Counted from the first letter of the stretch, positions 8,219 through 17,198 are shown. The stretch is 64,000 nt of DNA from Novosphingopyxis baekryungensis DSM 16222 (GCF_000420305.1 NZ_ATUR01000008.1:1-64000); one strand, 5' to 3'. Numbers and translations are program-made. Notes: generated from the letters alone by a model not told the origin.

Positions 8219-10018
8219 ATGCGCAACCTATTCGGATCGATCGCAGCTGCCGCCTTGGTGGTGTCGTTGCAGGCACCGCTCGCGGCGCAGCAGAGCAGCG
8301 ATGCGCTGGCCGCCGAACCCAATCAGGACCAGGCGATTCTGAACGACGTGATGGATGGCTATTGGGCCTATGTGCTGGAACAGAACCCGGTGCTCGCCAG
8401 CTCCGTTGGCGTGGACGATTATGCCGGGCAGGTCGGCGATTATTCGCTGGAAGCCGCCGACCGGCAGGCCGCGCAGGCACAGCGTTTTCTGGACCGGCTG
8501 AAAACGATCGATCCGAGCGCGCTGGATGACAATGGGCAGGTCAACCTGGCCATCCTGCAACGCATGCTGGGCGAGCAGATCGAAAGCAATCGCTTCGGCC
8601 AAAGGGTGGTCAATTTCACCAGCTATTCCAGCTGGCATCAGAATTTTGCGGGGATGGCCAACAATCTGCCGTTCCGCACCAAAGCGGATTACCGCAGCTA
8701 TATTGACCGGCTGGCGCAGTTTCCCGCCATCAACGCGCAATCGATCGCCGTCGCCAATCAGGCGATTGCCGGCGGCTATACGCAGCATTGCGTCACCCTG
8801 CAGGGCTTCGAAGGCACGATCACAGGCCTCATCACCGAAGATCCGGCCGAGAGCCGTTTCTACGAACCGTTCACCCGGCCGCGGCCCTCCACGATCAGCG
8901 AAGCAGAATTTGCCGCGCTGGGCCGTGAGGCGGCAGAAGTGATCCAGGCAAAGATCTATCCGGCACTGGCCGAGCAACGCGACTGGTATGTGCGCGATTA
9001 CGCCCCGGCCTGTGCGCAGGAGATCGGCGTGTCCGCCCAGCCCGGCGGTACCGATTATTATGCGTTCCGTATCCGCGAGATGACGACCACGGACATGAGC
9101 GCGGACGAGATCCATCAGCTCGGCCTCACCGAAGTGGCGCGCATCCGCAGCGAAATGGAAACGGTGGCGAAAGCGGCGGGCTATGCCAGCCGGGAAGCCT
9201 TCATCGCGCATTTGCGGACCGATCCGCAATATTATGCTGACGATGCCGAAACACTGATGGAAAAGAACGCGCGGCAGGCCAAGACCATCGATGGCAAACT
9301 GCCTGGTCTATTCGGTCGCCTGCCCCGCCTGCCCTATGGCTTGCGGGCAATCCCGGCAGAGACCGCCGAAGGCACAACCACGGCCTCTTACAATCCGGGC
9401 TCTCCGGAAATCGGCGTGTCGGGCACCTATTATGTGAATACATCCAAGCTGGACCAGCGGCCCTATTGGGAGATCCCCGCGCTGACGGCACATGAGTCCG
9501 TGCCGGGTCATCATCTGCAGATCGCGCTGCAGCAAGAGCTGGACATGCCCGAATTCCGCAAGCAGCTCGCGTTCTTCACCGCATTTGTCGAAGGCTGGGG
9601 TCTTTATTCCGAACGGCTGGGCATCGAAATGGGCATCTATGACACAGCGGCCAAGGACATGGGCCGGCTGAGTTATGAGATGTGGCGCGCCTGCCGCCTC
9701 GTCGTCGATACCGGGATCCATTCCAAAGGCTGGTCGAAGGACCGCGCGGTAGCGTTCATGACCGATAACAGCGCGCTCACCGCCGCCAATATTGATGCCG
9801 AGGTGAACCGCTACATTTCATGGCCCGGCCAAGCGCTGGCGTACAAGATCGGCGAGCTGAAAATCCGGGCGCTCCGCACACGTGCAGAAGAAGCGTTGGG
9901 CGATCGGTTCGATCTGCGCGCGTTCCACGATGTGGTGCTGGGCCAGGGCGCTGTACCCCTCGACCTGCTGGAGCGCCGGATAGCCAGCTGGATCGCGCAG
10001 GAACAGCAGGCGAGCTGA
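8219..10018 (+). CDS. DUF885 family secreted protein, probable metal-dependent carboxypeptidase-like hydrolase
   Basis: Protein of 599 residues from the ATG at 8219. The alternative ATG at 8213 lies only about 2 bases after the GGGGAG at 8206-8211, while 8219 has normal spacing. Signal peptide MRNLFGSIAAAALVVSLQ with cleavage after LAA. The key motif is HESVPGHH at 425-432, the HExxPGHH signature of DUF885 proteins, which are related to M32-type zinc metallopeptidases. FVEGWGLYSE, about 35 residues later, supplies the conserved third region. It is probably periplasmic and may act on peptides; the substrate is unknown. The gene is monocistronic and convergent with the next gene. Confidence 0.85.
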   Translation: MRNLFGSIAAAALVVSLQAPLAAQQSSDALAAEPNQDQAILNDVMDGYWAYVLEQNPVLASSVGVDDYAGQVGDYSLEAADRQAAQAQRFLDRLKTIDPSALDDNGQVNLAILQRMLGEQIESNRFGQRVVNFTSYSSWHQNFAGMANNLPFRTKADYRSYIDRLAQFPAINAQSIAVANQAIAGGYTQHCVTLQGFEGTITGLITEDPAESRFYEPFTRPRPSTISEAEFAALGREAAEVIQAKIYPALAEQRDWYVRDYAPACAQEIGVSAQPGGTDYYAFRIREMTTTDMSADEIHQLGLTEVARIRSEMETVAKAAGYASREAFIAHLRTDPQYYADDAETLMEKNARQAKTIDGKLPGLFGRLPRLPYGLRAIPAETAEGTTTASYNPGSPEIGVSGTYYVNTSKLDQRPYWEIPALTAHESVPGHHLQIALQQELDMPEFRKQLAFFTAFVEGWGLYSERLGIEMGIYDTAAKDMGRLSYEMWRACRLVVDTGIHSKGWSKDRAVAFMTDNSALTAANIDAEVNRYISWPGQALAYKIGELKIRALRTRAEEALGDRFDLRAFHDVVLGQGAVPLDLLERRIASWIAQEQQAS

Positions 10019-10055
10019 GAGGGTCCGCCTGACAATTCAGCAATAGCCGCTGCTC

Positions 10056-10649
10056 TTAGCCTTCAGGTTCGGGCAGCGGCGCGTCCACTGGCGCCGGATC
10101 GGCCACCGCATCGGGATCCTGTCCGGCGGCAATCATCGCCTGACGGCGTTCGCGCTCATCGCGCTTGGCCAGTTCTTCCTGCACCAGACGTTCGGTCTCC
10201 GCAGCTTCCGCATCAATGGCAGACAGGCGTTCGGCGCGGGCTTCTTCCACCAGGCGCCCGGCCTGCATATTGCTGCCTTGCGCGCGCTCGGCATAGGCCT
10301 GCTGAATCAGCTGCTGGGTGCATCCGGTCACGCCGCCGGGACCAACCGGGGTACAGCTGCCAATGCCGCCCTGCCCCAGGGTTTCGAGCCGCTTTACACG
10401 TGCTGTCTGGCTTTCATTCTGCGGGCTGTCGCTGGAACGCAGATCCTGCGGAATGCGGTAACGCTCGCTTTCATCATAGCGTTTGCAGACCACGATCTCG
10501 TCGGCCGTGCTTTGCGGGCAATCGTCCTGGCCGTATACCGCGAGCACCTGCACGCGATCGCCTGCTTCATCCTGCGCCTGCGCCGGGGTGACAAGCGCCA
10601 TGCCGAAACCGGCGGCGGCCATGGAAAGATAGATTGATTTCATCGACAT
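10056..10649 (-). CDS. Conserved secreted protein of unknown function
   Basis: Protein of 197 residues with a signal peptide (KSIYLSMAAAGFGMALVTPA) ending at AQA. The mature N-terminus contains DDCPQSTADEIVVCKR, a short two-Cys block that I recall from other sphingomonad secreted proteins, and then RYRIPQDLR. A second Cys pair (GSCTPVGPGGVTGCTQQ) is followed by a charged, Ala/Glu/Arg-rich coiled-coil-like tail and a Pro-rich end. Four Cys in two pairs suggest periplasmic disulfides. The dsbB-like gene nearby may be incidental. No function is assigned. Confidence 0.7.
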   Translation of the reverse strand: MSMKSIYLSMAAAGFGMALVTPAQAQDEAGDRVQVLAVYGQDDCPQSTADEIVVCKRYDESERYRIPQDLRSSDSPQNESQTARVKRLETLGQGGIGSCTPVGPGGVTGCTQQLIQQAYAERAQGSNMQAGRLVEEARAERLSAIDAEAAETERLVQEELAKRDERERRQAMIAAGQDPDAVADPAPVDAPLPEPEG

Positions 10650-10683
10650 AGCTCGTTCTCCGGCAGTTCGCGTGAACCGCGCC

Positions 10684-11205
10684 TTAAATGCGTTTCGAAA
10701 CCGCGATGGCCACGCGGCACCCCATACGGATCGCCGCGCTCATCAACGGATAGCCCGGCGTATTTTCTGCGCCGGACGCGATCGCCGTGTCGCGATGTTC
10801 CAGTTCCTCTTCCCTGAAATCCGCGATCATGGAAGAGAGTTCCGGATCATCGGTGCCTAGCTCATCGAGCTGTTGGCTGTAATGCCGGTCGATCTCCGTT
10901 TCCACCGCCGCTGTGCAGGCCATGGCCGCCTCAGGCGATATGGCCGCTGTCACAGCGCCGAGCATGAAGCCCGCCCTGTCCCAGAACGGTCGAAGCGCTG
11001 TCGGACGCACGCCGCGCTTGGCCATCAGCGCATCGAATTCGGAGCAGTGCCGCTCCTCCTGCGCCGCCATATGCGCGATCGACCGGGCCACCGGCACACG
11101 GTCTCCCATGATCGCCAGCTGGCCCGCATAAATTCGTGTGGCACCGAACTCGCCAGCCTGATCGACACGGATCATGCTTTCGATCGCTTTGCTGCCAAGG
11201 GTCAT
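10684..11205 (-). CDS. coq7: Demethoxyubiquinone hydroxylase Coq7
   Basis: Di-iron carboxylate enzyme of 173 residues that hydroxylates demethoxyubiquinone, the penultimate step of ubiquinone synthesis. The iron ligands are visible in order: GEFGA (E19), EERH (about 51-54), VETEIDRHY (about 107-115), and EEELEH (about 136-141). The length matches bacterial Coq7. It overlaps the preceding dsbB-like gene by 4 bases (ATGA), so both are in the operon that begins upstream. Together with ubiG it completes two hydroxylation and methylation steps in this window. Confidence 0.95.
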   Translation of the reverse strand: MTLGSKAIESMIRVDQAGEFGATRIYAGQLAIMGDRVPVARSIAHMAAQEERHCSEFDALMAKRGVRPTALRPFWDRAGFMLGAVTAAISPEAAMACTAAVETEIDRHYSQQLDELGTDDPELSSMIADFREEELEHRDTAIASGAENTPGYPLMSAAIRMGCRVAIAVSKRI

Positions 11206-11684
11206 CGTGATGGTCCTTTTGCTGCCGGTAGGAAGATCGCGATGGCACCGGCCACCGAGATCAGGAAATTATAGCCCGCAAGGGAAATGCCGAACAGCGA
11301 CCATTGCACCTGATCGCACCGGACGATCGGCGCATTCATGATCGCATCGAGATAGCTGCCCTCCCCAGCGGCAACCGTAGTGGTGCAGCTGGTGATGCCT
11401 TCCCACCAGCCATATTCAACCCCTGCATGAAAGCCGCCGATGAGCCCGGACAGCAGGATCGCCACAGCCGCCAAAAGCACCGGCCACCGCGCCAGGTTTT
11501 TTCGCGGGACAAAGGCGATGACGGCCAGGGCAAGCGCCGCAAAATGCGGCCAGCGCTGCCACCAGCACATTTCGCACGGATAAAGATCGAACGCATATTG
11601 GCCGATATAGGCACCGCCGAGCAGCCCCGCCGGTATGAGCAGCGCCAGCCATCGCGCAGTCGTCAATCCCTGTATGCCGGCCAT
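11202..11684 (-). CDS. dsbB: Disulfide bond formation protein B (DsbB family)
   Basis: Inner-membrane protein of 160 residues with four hydrophobic segments. The first periplasmic loop has YPCEMCWWQRWPH (C37, C40), the quinone-reactive CxxC of DsbB. The second loop has a Cys near 119 and one near 140 (RCDQVQW), the pair that reoxidises DsbA. It passes electrons from periplasmic thiols to ubiquinone, which makes its coupling to coq7 (4-base overlap) functionally sensible. Only 7 bases separate it from ctpA upstream. A DsbA partner is not in the window. Confidence 0.9.
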   Translation of the reverse strand: MAGIQGLTTARWLALLIPAGLLGGAYIGQYAFDLYPCEMCWWQRWPHFAALALAVIAFVPRKNLARWPVLLAAVAILLSGLIGGFHAGVEYGWWEGITSCTTTVAAGEGSYLDAIMNAPIVRCDQVQWSLFGISLAGYNFLISVAGAIAIFLPAAKGPSR

Positions 11685-11691
11685 GCCTCCG

Positions 11692-13044
11692 TCAGTTCCG
11701 GGCCGAAGCCGCAGCCTTCAGGGCAGGCACGGAATTTCTGGCCTGCGCGGTCTTGCCGAGCCGCCCGATCGTTTGCAGCGCATAATGCAACTGAAAATCC
11801 TTGATCCCCTGCTTTTCCAGCTCTTCGGCGGTCATGGAGAAACGCGGATCATCCTTGTCGTCCTGTTCCAGCGTCTTGTCGTCCGCCGCCAGCTCATTGA
11901 TGAGATGCTTGCGCAGATCGGACTCGCGAATGCGGGTGCGCGATGCATAATCCGGATCGCTGAGCTGCGGCACGCGGATATCCGGATCGATCCCGCCTTC
12001 CTGCACCGACCGGCCCGACGGGGTGTAATAGCGCGCGGTGGTCAGGCGCAGCCCGGTATCGTTGGTGAGCGGCACGATGGTCTGGACCGATCCCTTGCCG
12101 AAGCTGCGCTCGCCCATCACGAGCCCGCGATGGCGATCCTGCAAGGCCCCCGCCACAATCTCGGACGCGGATGCCGAACCGGCATCGATCAGCACGATGA
12201 CCGGCAAACCATCGGCATAGTCGCCCTGCTTGGCGAAGAATTTCAGCGTATCGGCGCGGCGGCGGCCACGCTGCGATACGATCTCTCCGTCATTCAGGAA
12301 CACGTCCGAAATGTTCACCGCCTCATCCAGCAGACCACCCGGATTGGAGCGCAGATCCAGAATATAGCCGAGCGGTTTCCTGCCCAGCTTGGTCTGGATG
12401 GACCGCATGGCCTCCACTACGTCCTGTCCGGCTCCATCGGTAAAGGTGGTCACCGTGATCACGCCGATATCGCCCTGCACATCCCATTTGACCGGCTGCA
12501 GATCGATGATCGCGCGCGTCAGGGTCACGTCGAACGGCTTGTCGCGGCCGGGCCGGAAAATGGTCAGCGTAATGTCCGATCCCGGCTCGCCGCGCATTTC
12601 TTCCACCGCATCGTCCAGCGTGCCGCCATAGATCAGCTTGCCGTCCAGATGGGTGATGTAATCGCCAGACTTGATACCGGCCTTGTCTGCCGGTGTGTCG
12701 GCCGTCGGCGCGATCACCTTGACCGCATCGTCCTCCAGCGTGACGGTAAGGCCCAGTCCGCCATATTCGCCGTCCGTCTGCGTGCGCAGATCCTCATATG
12801 CGCGCTCGTTCAGATAGGAACTGTGCGGATCGAGGCTGGACAGCATGCCGGAGATGGCGCCTTCGATCAGTTGATCGTCGTTAACATCGTCCACATAGAA
12901 TGCCTTGATCCGCTGCATCACGCCCAGAATGTCGTTCACTTCGCGCGCCGAGCCCGCATCGACCTGCGACATGGCGGCGGTGGAGAGCGGCAGCAGCGAT
13001 ACCGCGCTGACAAGGGCAAGAGCTCGGGCGAAACGGCTGTTCAT
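11692..13044 (-). CDS. ctpA: S41 family carboxy-terminal processing peptidase
   Basis: Periplasmic serine protease of 450 residues with a signal peptide ending near STAAMSQ. A PDZ domain occupies about 85-170 (GLGLTVTLEDD and IKSGDYITHLDGK). The catalytic domain has the Ser in DAGSASASEIVAGAL (about 290-300) and the Lys in ERSFGKGSVQ (about 312-321), the Ser-Lys dyad of CtpA/Prc proteases. Such enzymes trim cell-wall hydrolases and lipoproteins. It sits directly after a LytM-domain gene, a common arrangement in alphaproteobacteria, and is probably in the same transcription unit with dsbB and coq7. Confidence 0.93.
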   Translation of the reverse strand: MNSRFARALALVSAVSLLPLSTAAMSQVDAGSAREVNDILGVMQRIKAFYVDDVNDDQLIEGAISGMLSSLDPHSSYLNERAYEDLRTQTDGEYGGLGLTVTLEDDAVKVIAPTADTPADKAGIKSGDYITHLDGKLIYGGTLDDAVEEMRGEPGSDITLTIFRPGRDKPFDVTLTRAIIDLQPVKWDVQGDIGVITVTTFTDGAGQDVVEAMRSIQTKLGRKPLGYILDLRSNPGGLLDEAVNISDVFLNDGEIVSQRGRRRADTLKFFAKQGDYADGLPVIVLIDAGSASASEIVAGALQDRHRGLVMGERSFGKGSVQTIVPLTNDTGLRLTTARYYTPSGRSVQEGGIDPDIRVPQLSDPDYASRTRIRESDLRKHLINELAADDKTLEQDDKDDPRFSMTAEELEKQGIKDFQLHYALQTIGRLGKTAQARNSVPALKAAASARN

Positions 13045-13168
13045 GTAACGGTGCAGACCTTTGGCTGGGAAGGCAGAACGGAGACTTGATCTCGATATAG
13101 GGCCATCGCGGCCCGCTTTCCAAATGGATTAACCCGGCATCGCTGTCCTTGGCGTGAACGGAGCCGCG

Positions 13169-14311
13169 TCAGAGCATGGCGGCGACATCCACCGGGCGGC
13201 CATGGCGGCGCAATTCCACGGTGATGCGCCCGCCACTGCGGCCCAGCAACTGCCCGGCACGAACGACACTGCCCTTCCGAATGGCCAGCCCGTTCATGCC
13301 AGTCAGCAAGCTGGTCCATCCCGCGCCATGATCCACGATAACGATCTGGCCGAAGCTGCGATAAGGCCCGGCAAAGCGCACAATGCCGGCTGCCGGCGCG
13401 GCCACCTTGGTGCCCGTCGGCGCTGCTATAGTCAGGCCACGCTCACGATATCCGCTGGGATTGATTTCACCGAACCCCGTTTCGACCATGCCGGAAACAG
13501 GCAGGCGATATACCGACGCGCTACGCTGCGCCGCGACCTGGCGCACGGCGATCCGGGGCGGTGACAGCTCGGCCAACCGAGCGGAAATGGCGGCGGCGCT
13601 GGCCCCTTGTTTGGTCGCGGCAACGATGTCCCGCGCTTCTTCACCAAGCGCCAGCGCGCGCGCGCGCTGGCGCACGGCTCCGCCCATCAGCCGGTTGGCC
13701 GCATTGCGCTCCTGCACCTCCGCGATGGCCAGCGCTTCGCGCCGTTGCCCCAGAGCAGCGCGCGCGCCATCGATACGGCGGAGCGTGGCAACACGGGCCG
13801 ATCGCAGCGCCGCGATCCGGCGGAGCGCCAAACGGATCTGCTGCGTGCGCGCGTCGATCCGCGGCACGGTGCTATCCAGAATTGCGCGCACATGTACCAG
13901 CTCATCCAGCGAATTGGGCCGCAGCAAGGCATAGCCCGCCGGCTGGCGCGACACCCGCTCCAGCGCACCGGCCAGCCGCATCAAAGGCGCACGGGCGACG
14001 GCCAGTCGCCGCTCCTCCGCCATCCGCTGCCGGCCGATGGCGGCAAGGTCCGCCCGCGCCGTGCGCAGGGCGCTTTGCTGCGCAGCAATGTCCTGCTCGA
14101 GGATGCGGCGACGCGCGGCGGTGCGCGCCACGTCACGTTCGGCCAGCTCTGCCTTCAGGCGCAGGGCATCGCCGCGTGCATCGGCAGATTCCGCTTCGGC
14201 GCGTGCGTTCGCCACTGTTCGCTCGGGCGCCGCCGTCCGCTCGGGAGCCACCGCCGGGCTAGCACTGACAAGCAGCGGTGCAGCTGACAGAAGGACCACA
14301 GCACGCAGCAT
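13169..14311 (-). CDS. EnvC-like LytM protein lacking metal ligands (probable amidase activator)
   Basis: The start at 14311 gives 380 residues with a signal peptide (MLRAVVLLSAAPLLVSASPA). It begins 5 bases after the rlmH stop. Residues about 30-230 are rich in Ala, Arg, Glu and Leu and form a long coiled coil, as in EnvC. The C-terminal 110 residues are an M23/LytM fold (GLTIAAPTGTKVAAPAAGIV). All expected zinc ligands are replaced: the HxxxD region reads ERGLT and the HLH region reads RITVELR. It is therefore probably non-enzymatic and activates an N-acetylmuramoyl amidase at division sites, as EnvC does for AmiA/AmiB. The name is inferred from architecture. Confidence 0.85.
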   Translation of the reverse strand: MLRAVVLLSAAPLLVSASPAVAPERTAAPERTVANARAEAESADARGDALRLKAELAERDVARTAARRRILEQDIAAQQSALRTARADLAAIGRQRMAEERRLAVARAPLMRLAGALERVSRQPAGYALLRPNSLDELVHVRAILDSTVPRIDARTQQIRLALRRIAALRSARVATLRRIDGARAALGQRREALAIAEVQERNAANRLMGGAVRQRARALALGEEARDIVAATKQGASAAAISARLAELSPPRIAVRQVAAQRSASVYRLPVSGMVETGFGEINPSGYRERGLTIAAPTGTKVAAPAAGIVRFAGPYRSFGQIVIVDHGAGWTSLLTGMNGLAIRKGSVVRAGQLLGRSGGRITVELRRHGRPVDVAAML

Positions 14312-14315
14312 GCGC

Positions 14316-14738
14316 CTACCCTTCCCGGTGATAGGGGTGGCCGGCAAGGATCGCCGTTGCGCGGTACAATTGCTCGGCCAGCATCGCGCGTGCCAGAAGA
14401 TGCGGCCAGGTCGCCCGGCCAAAGGACAGCAACAGATCGGCAGAGGCGCGGTCCTGCGCATCGAAGCCATCCGCGGCGCCGATCATGAAACGGGTCTCCC
14501 GCACGCCATCGTCGCGCCACAGCGCCAGCTGATCGGCCAGGTCGGTGGAAGACAAGGTCCGGCCGGTTTCATCCAGCATCACGATACGGGTCTGTGCCTC
14601 GATATCCGGCACCTTGCCGCCGCGATCGGGCAGTTCACTCAGTCGGGTAGGCCAGCGCATGCGCTTGAGATAGCGCGTCACCAGATCGGCCTCCGGTGAC
14701 CGGCCGATCTTTCCGCGTGCGACAATGTGTAGCAACAC
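14316..14738 (-). CDS. rlmH: 23S rRNA (pseudouridine1915-N3)-methyltransferase RlmH
   Basis: SPOUT-fold methyltransferase of 140 residues that modifies helix 69 of 23S rRNA. Motifs: VMLDETGRTLSS (about 53-64), the knot segment FMIGAADGFD (about 84-93) and the C-terminal EQLYRATAILAGHPYHR (about 121-137), whose YHR end is diagnostic. It is slightly shorter than the E. coli enzyme (155). It is placed between rsfS and the LytM gene, a frequent order next to nadD-rsfS, and all four have ribosome or envelope functions. Confidence 0.93.
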   Translation of the reverse strand: MLLHIVARGKIGRSPEADLVTRYLKRMRWPTRLSELPDRGGKVPDIEAQTRIVMLDETGRTLSSTDLADQLALWRDDGVRETRFMIGAADGFDAQDRASADLLLSFGRATWPHLLARAMLAEQLYRATAILAGHPYHREG

Positions 14739-14785
14739 GCGGCCTGTCCCCTAATCTGCCGCCTGATGGTTCCCGACTGGAACGG

Positions 14786-15187
14786 TCAGGCCTGGCCGGT
14801 CTCGCCCGATCCTTCGAACGCCCACATCCGTTCCAGATTGTAGAAGCTGCGCACTTCCGGACGGAACAGATGGACGATCACATCATCGGCATCGAGCAAT
14901 ACCCAGTCGGCATTGGGCAGCCCTTCGATGCGCGCGCGCCCCCCGGAATGCTTGATTTTCTCCGCCAGCTTCTGGGCCATCGATGCGACCTGTCTGGTCG
15001 AGCGGCCGCTGGCGATGACCATATGGTCGGCGATTTCACTTTTGCCCTTCAGAGCGATCGAGACCACTTCCTGAGCCTGATCGTCATCGAGCGACTTCAG
15101 GACGATATCCAGCAGCCCGTGCCCTGTCGGCGCAGGCGGGCTTGGTGCGGTTGGGCTACCCGGTGAGGGCGTGGCGTGATCGATCAA
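14786..15187 (-). CDS. rsfS: Ribosomal silencing factor RsfS
   Basis: Protein of 133 residues of the Iojap/RsfS family, which binds L14 and blocks subunit joining when nutrients are scarce. Recognisable core: VVSIALKGKSEIADHMVIAS, then GRSTRQVASMAQ and a C-terminal DWVLLDADDVIVHLFRPEVR. The first 25 residues are Pro- and Ser-rich and are not part of the domain. It overlaps nadD by 4 bases (15184-15187), the usual nadD-rsfS coupling, and is followed 47 bp later by rlmH. Confidence 0.95.
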   Translation of the reverse strand: MIDHATPSPGSPTAPSPPAPTGHGLLDIVLKSLDDDQAQEVVSIALKGKSEIADHMVIASGRSTRQVASMAQKLAEKIKHSGGRARIEGLPNADWVLLDADDVIVHLFRPEVRSFYNLERMWAFEGSGETGQA

Positions 15188-15831
15188 TTCGACTCCTTGG
15201 AATTTGAAACGGACGAATCAGCGTCTGGCGATGCATCGCCATCCGACAGATATTCGCGATACCATTCGGGATCGGCCAGGCGAATGGCGGTGGCCGAGCG
15301 GGGATCGGGACGAAAGCGCATAAACACGAGCGCTGGCGTACTCCATGTCGTCCAGTTTCTTTTCTGATCCGAACGATGGACGAACCGTCGGAACCAGGCC
15401 ATTGCGGGCGACGCAAGGGCACTGCCCTCATACCCCGGACGGGCGATAACCGCAATCGGCATCGTGCGGGCTATGGTGCGCCAGTCTTTCCAGCGGTGAA
15501 ACTGCGCCAGATTGTCCGCTCCCATGATCCAGACGAATCGAGTCTTGGGGTAGCGCCGTTTCAGCGCGCGCAGCGTATCGACGGTATAGCGGGTGCCAAG
15601 CTGTCGCTCGACATCGCTGGCCGTGATGCGCGATCTGCGCGCCATGTCCCGGGCAGAGCCGAGCCGCGCCGCATAAGGCGCCATGCCTTTTTCGCTTTTC
15701 AGTGGATTGCCCGGAGAGACCAGCCACCACATCGCATCGAGCTGAAGCGCATCGATGGCAAACAGGCTGATTGAGCGGTGCCCACCGTGCGCAGGGTTAA
15801 ACGACCCGCCCAATAGTCCGACGCGCCTCAT
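15184..15831 (-). CDS. nadD: Nicotinate-nucleotide adenylyltransferase NadD
   Basis: Converts nicotinate mononucleotide and ATP to deamido-NAD. The protein has 215 residues. The nucleotidyltransferase signature GGSFNPAHGGHRSIS near the N-terminus has the HxGH replaced in phase by H-G-G-H. FVWIMGADNLAQFHRWKDW is the conserved central block, and a Pro/Arg-rich C-terminal part follows. The usual C-terminal ISSTxIR block is not obvious, which is seen in some sphingomonad NadD proteins. It is the first gene of the minus-strand operon nadD-rsfS-rlmH-LytM-ctpA-dsbB-coq7 and is divergent from the M23 gene. Confidence 0.92.
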   Translation of the reverse strand: MRRVGLLGGSFNPAHGGHRSISLFAIDALQLDAMWWLVSPGNPLKSEKGMAPYAARLGSARDMARRSRITASDVERQLGTRYTVDTLRALKRRYPKTRFVWIMGADNLAQFHRWKDWRTIARTMPIAVIARPGYEGSALASPAMAWFRRFVHRSDQKRNWTTWSTPALVFMRFRPDPRSATAIRLADPEWYREYLSDGDASPDADSSVSNSKESN

Positions 15832-16004
15832 GTCAGCCCCTCATGAAAACAGCGAATCGAACAAATTACGAACAAATCAAGCCTGGAAAAGCAAAGAGAA
15901 TTCAAACTTGCCACGGGATGCGTTGGTTCCATCAAAAAATCCTCCATTCAACGCGGATCTGGCTCCAACCGTCCCAATTAGCCCCACGTCCGATTCGCAT
16001 AACT

Positions 16005-17198
16005 ATGGCCCGATGGCTAGGTCCGGCTCCGAAACGACAAAGGGTGGGTCTTTTGGTATTTCAGGATTTTGCGACCGGTCTACGCAGCCGGTTTGCCATT
16101 GCATTCGTCGATCGCGAATTCTTCATGCGATCGGGCGGCGACGTCAAGTTCATCAAGCTATCGGCAAAACTGCAGAAACGCGTCGCCGTTATCGGCGCAC
16201 TTCTGTGCGTTGCGCTGCTCGCCATCACCAGCACTGCGCTGGCAGGCGTCATCATGACCGGCGCCGAGCAGAGCGCTTTGGCGAAACAGCAGCAGCGTGT
16301 AGCCTCCGCCCAGGAGCGCGTGGCCGCCTATCGCAGCTCGATCGACGATGTGGCGCATGATCTGAAGGCCCGGCAGGATCGGCTGGACCGCCTGTACGAA
16401 GGTCATTTCGGATCGCTGGAAGATGCTGCGCTGCCGGACGCCGAGGTTGCCGACACCACCGAGAAGGTCAGCACGCTGATACCGGAAGCGGCCCCGCTGG
16501 CCCGGCTCGAGGCACGGCAGCTCGCCTTTGTCAGCAGCCTGACCAGGCTGGCCGATCATCGCTCCAAAAGGGCAGAAGCGGCCATCCGCAAGTTCGGGCT
16601 GGATCCGCGCGGCCTTCTATCCTCTCAGGAAGCCAGCGGCGGTCCGTTCATTCCAGCAGGCAATCTCCAGGAAGATGACAGCGATCCGCGTTTTGCCAGT
16701 CTGGCGAGCAAGCTGAATCGGATGGACTCGCTGGAACGTCTGCTCGCGGCGATCCCCACCTCCAAGCCGGCCGCCATCACCGCGATGAGCAGCAATTTCG
16801 GCTATCGCCGCGACCCTTTTACCGGCGCGGGCGCCCTGCATAGCGGCATTGATTTTCGCGCGCCAAGTGGCACGCCGATCCTTGCCGCATCGGATGGAAA
16901 GGTGACGTTCGCGGGGACGAAAGGCGGTTATGGCCGCTGTATCGAGATTACCCATGCCAGTGGCATCGTCACTCGCTATGCCCATATGCGCAAGCTCATC
17001 GCCAAGCGCGGTGAGACCGTACAGCGCGGCGAGCAGATCGGCGCGATGGGATCGACCGGGCGTTCGACCGGATCGCATCTCCACTTCGAGGTCCGCGTGA
17101 ACGGACGCGCCGTCAATCCCGCGAAATTCCTGGAGGCCAATCCGGATGTTTTCCAAATTCAAGCCGACGCCAGAAGCCGAACCGACCGCGATGCGTAA
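16005..17198 (+). CDS. M23 family metalloendopeptidase (LmdC-like), membrane-anchored
   Basis: 397 residues from the ATG at 16005. An ATG at 15843 is in frame, but the added segment is low in G+C and unlike the family. A membrane anchor lies near residues 62-82 (VIGALLCVALLAITSTALAGV). A coiled coil follows, and the C-terminal LytM domain is catalytically intact, with HSGIDFRAPSGTP (His and Asp ligands) and SHLHFEVR (HLH). It cleaves peptide cross-links in peptidoglycan. The bactofilin gene starts inside its last 53 bases. In Caulobacter and Hyphomonas, LmdC-type peptidases work with bactofilin in stalk and shape control, so a joint role is likely. Confidence 0.88.
   Translation: MARWLGPAPKRQRVGLLVFQDFATGLRSRFAIAFVDREFFMRSGGDVKFIKLSAKLQKRVAVIGALLCVALLAITSTALAGVIMTGAEQSALAKQQQRVASAQERVAAYRSSIDDVAHDLKARQDRLDRLYEGHFGSLEDAALPDAEVADTTEKVSTLIPEAAPLARLEARQLAFVSSLTRLADHRSKRAEAAIRKFGLDPRGLLSSQEASGGPFIPAGNLQEDDSDPRFASLASKLNRMDSLERLLAAIPTSKPAAITAMSSNFGYRRDPFTGAGALHSGIDFRAPSGTPILAASDGKVTFAGTKGGYGRCIEITHASGIVTRYAHMRKLIAKRGETVQRGEQIGAMGSTGRSTGSHLHFEVRVNGRAVNPAKFLEANPDVFQIQADARSRTDRDA

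Noticed and set aside
11635-13089. Long plus-strand open frame (484 codons) opposite ctpA and dsbB
   Set aside because: It mirrors two well-supported minus-strand genes in a G+C-rich region, lacks any recognisable domain and has a His/Gln/Arg/Asp-rich composition typical of antisense frames.
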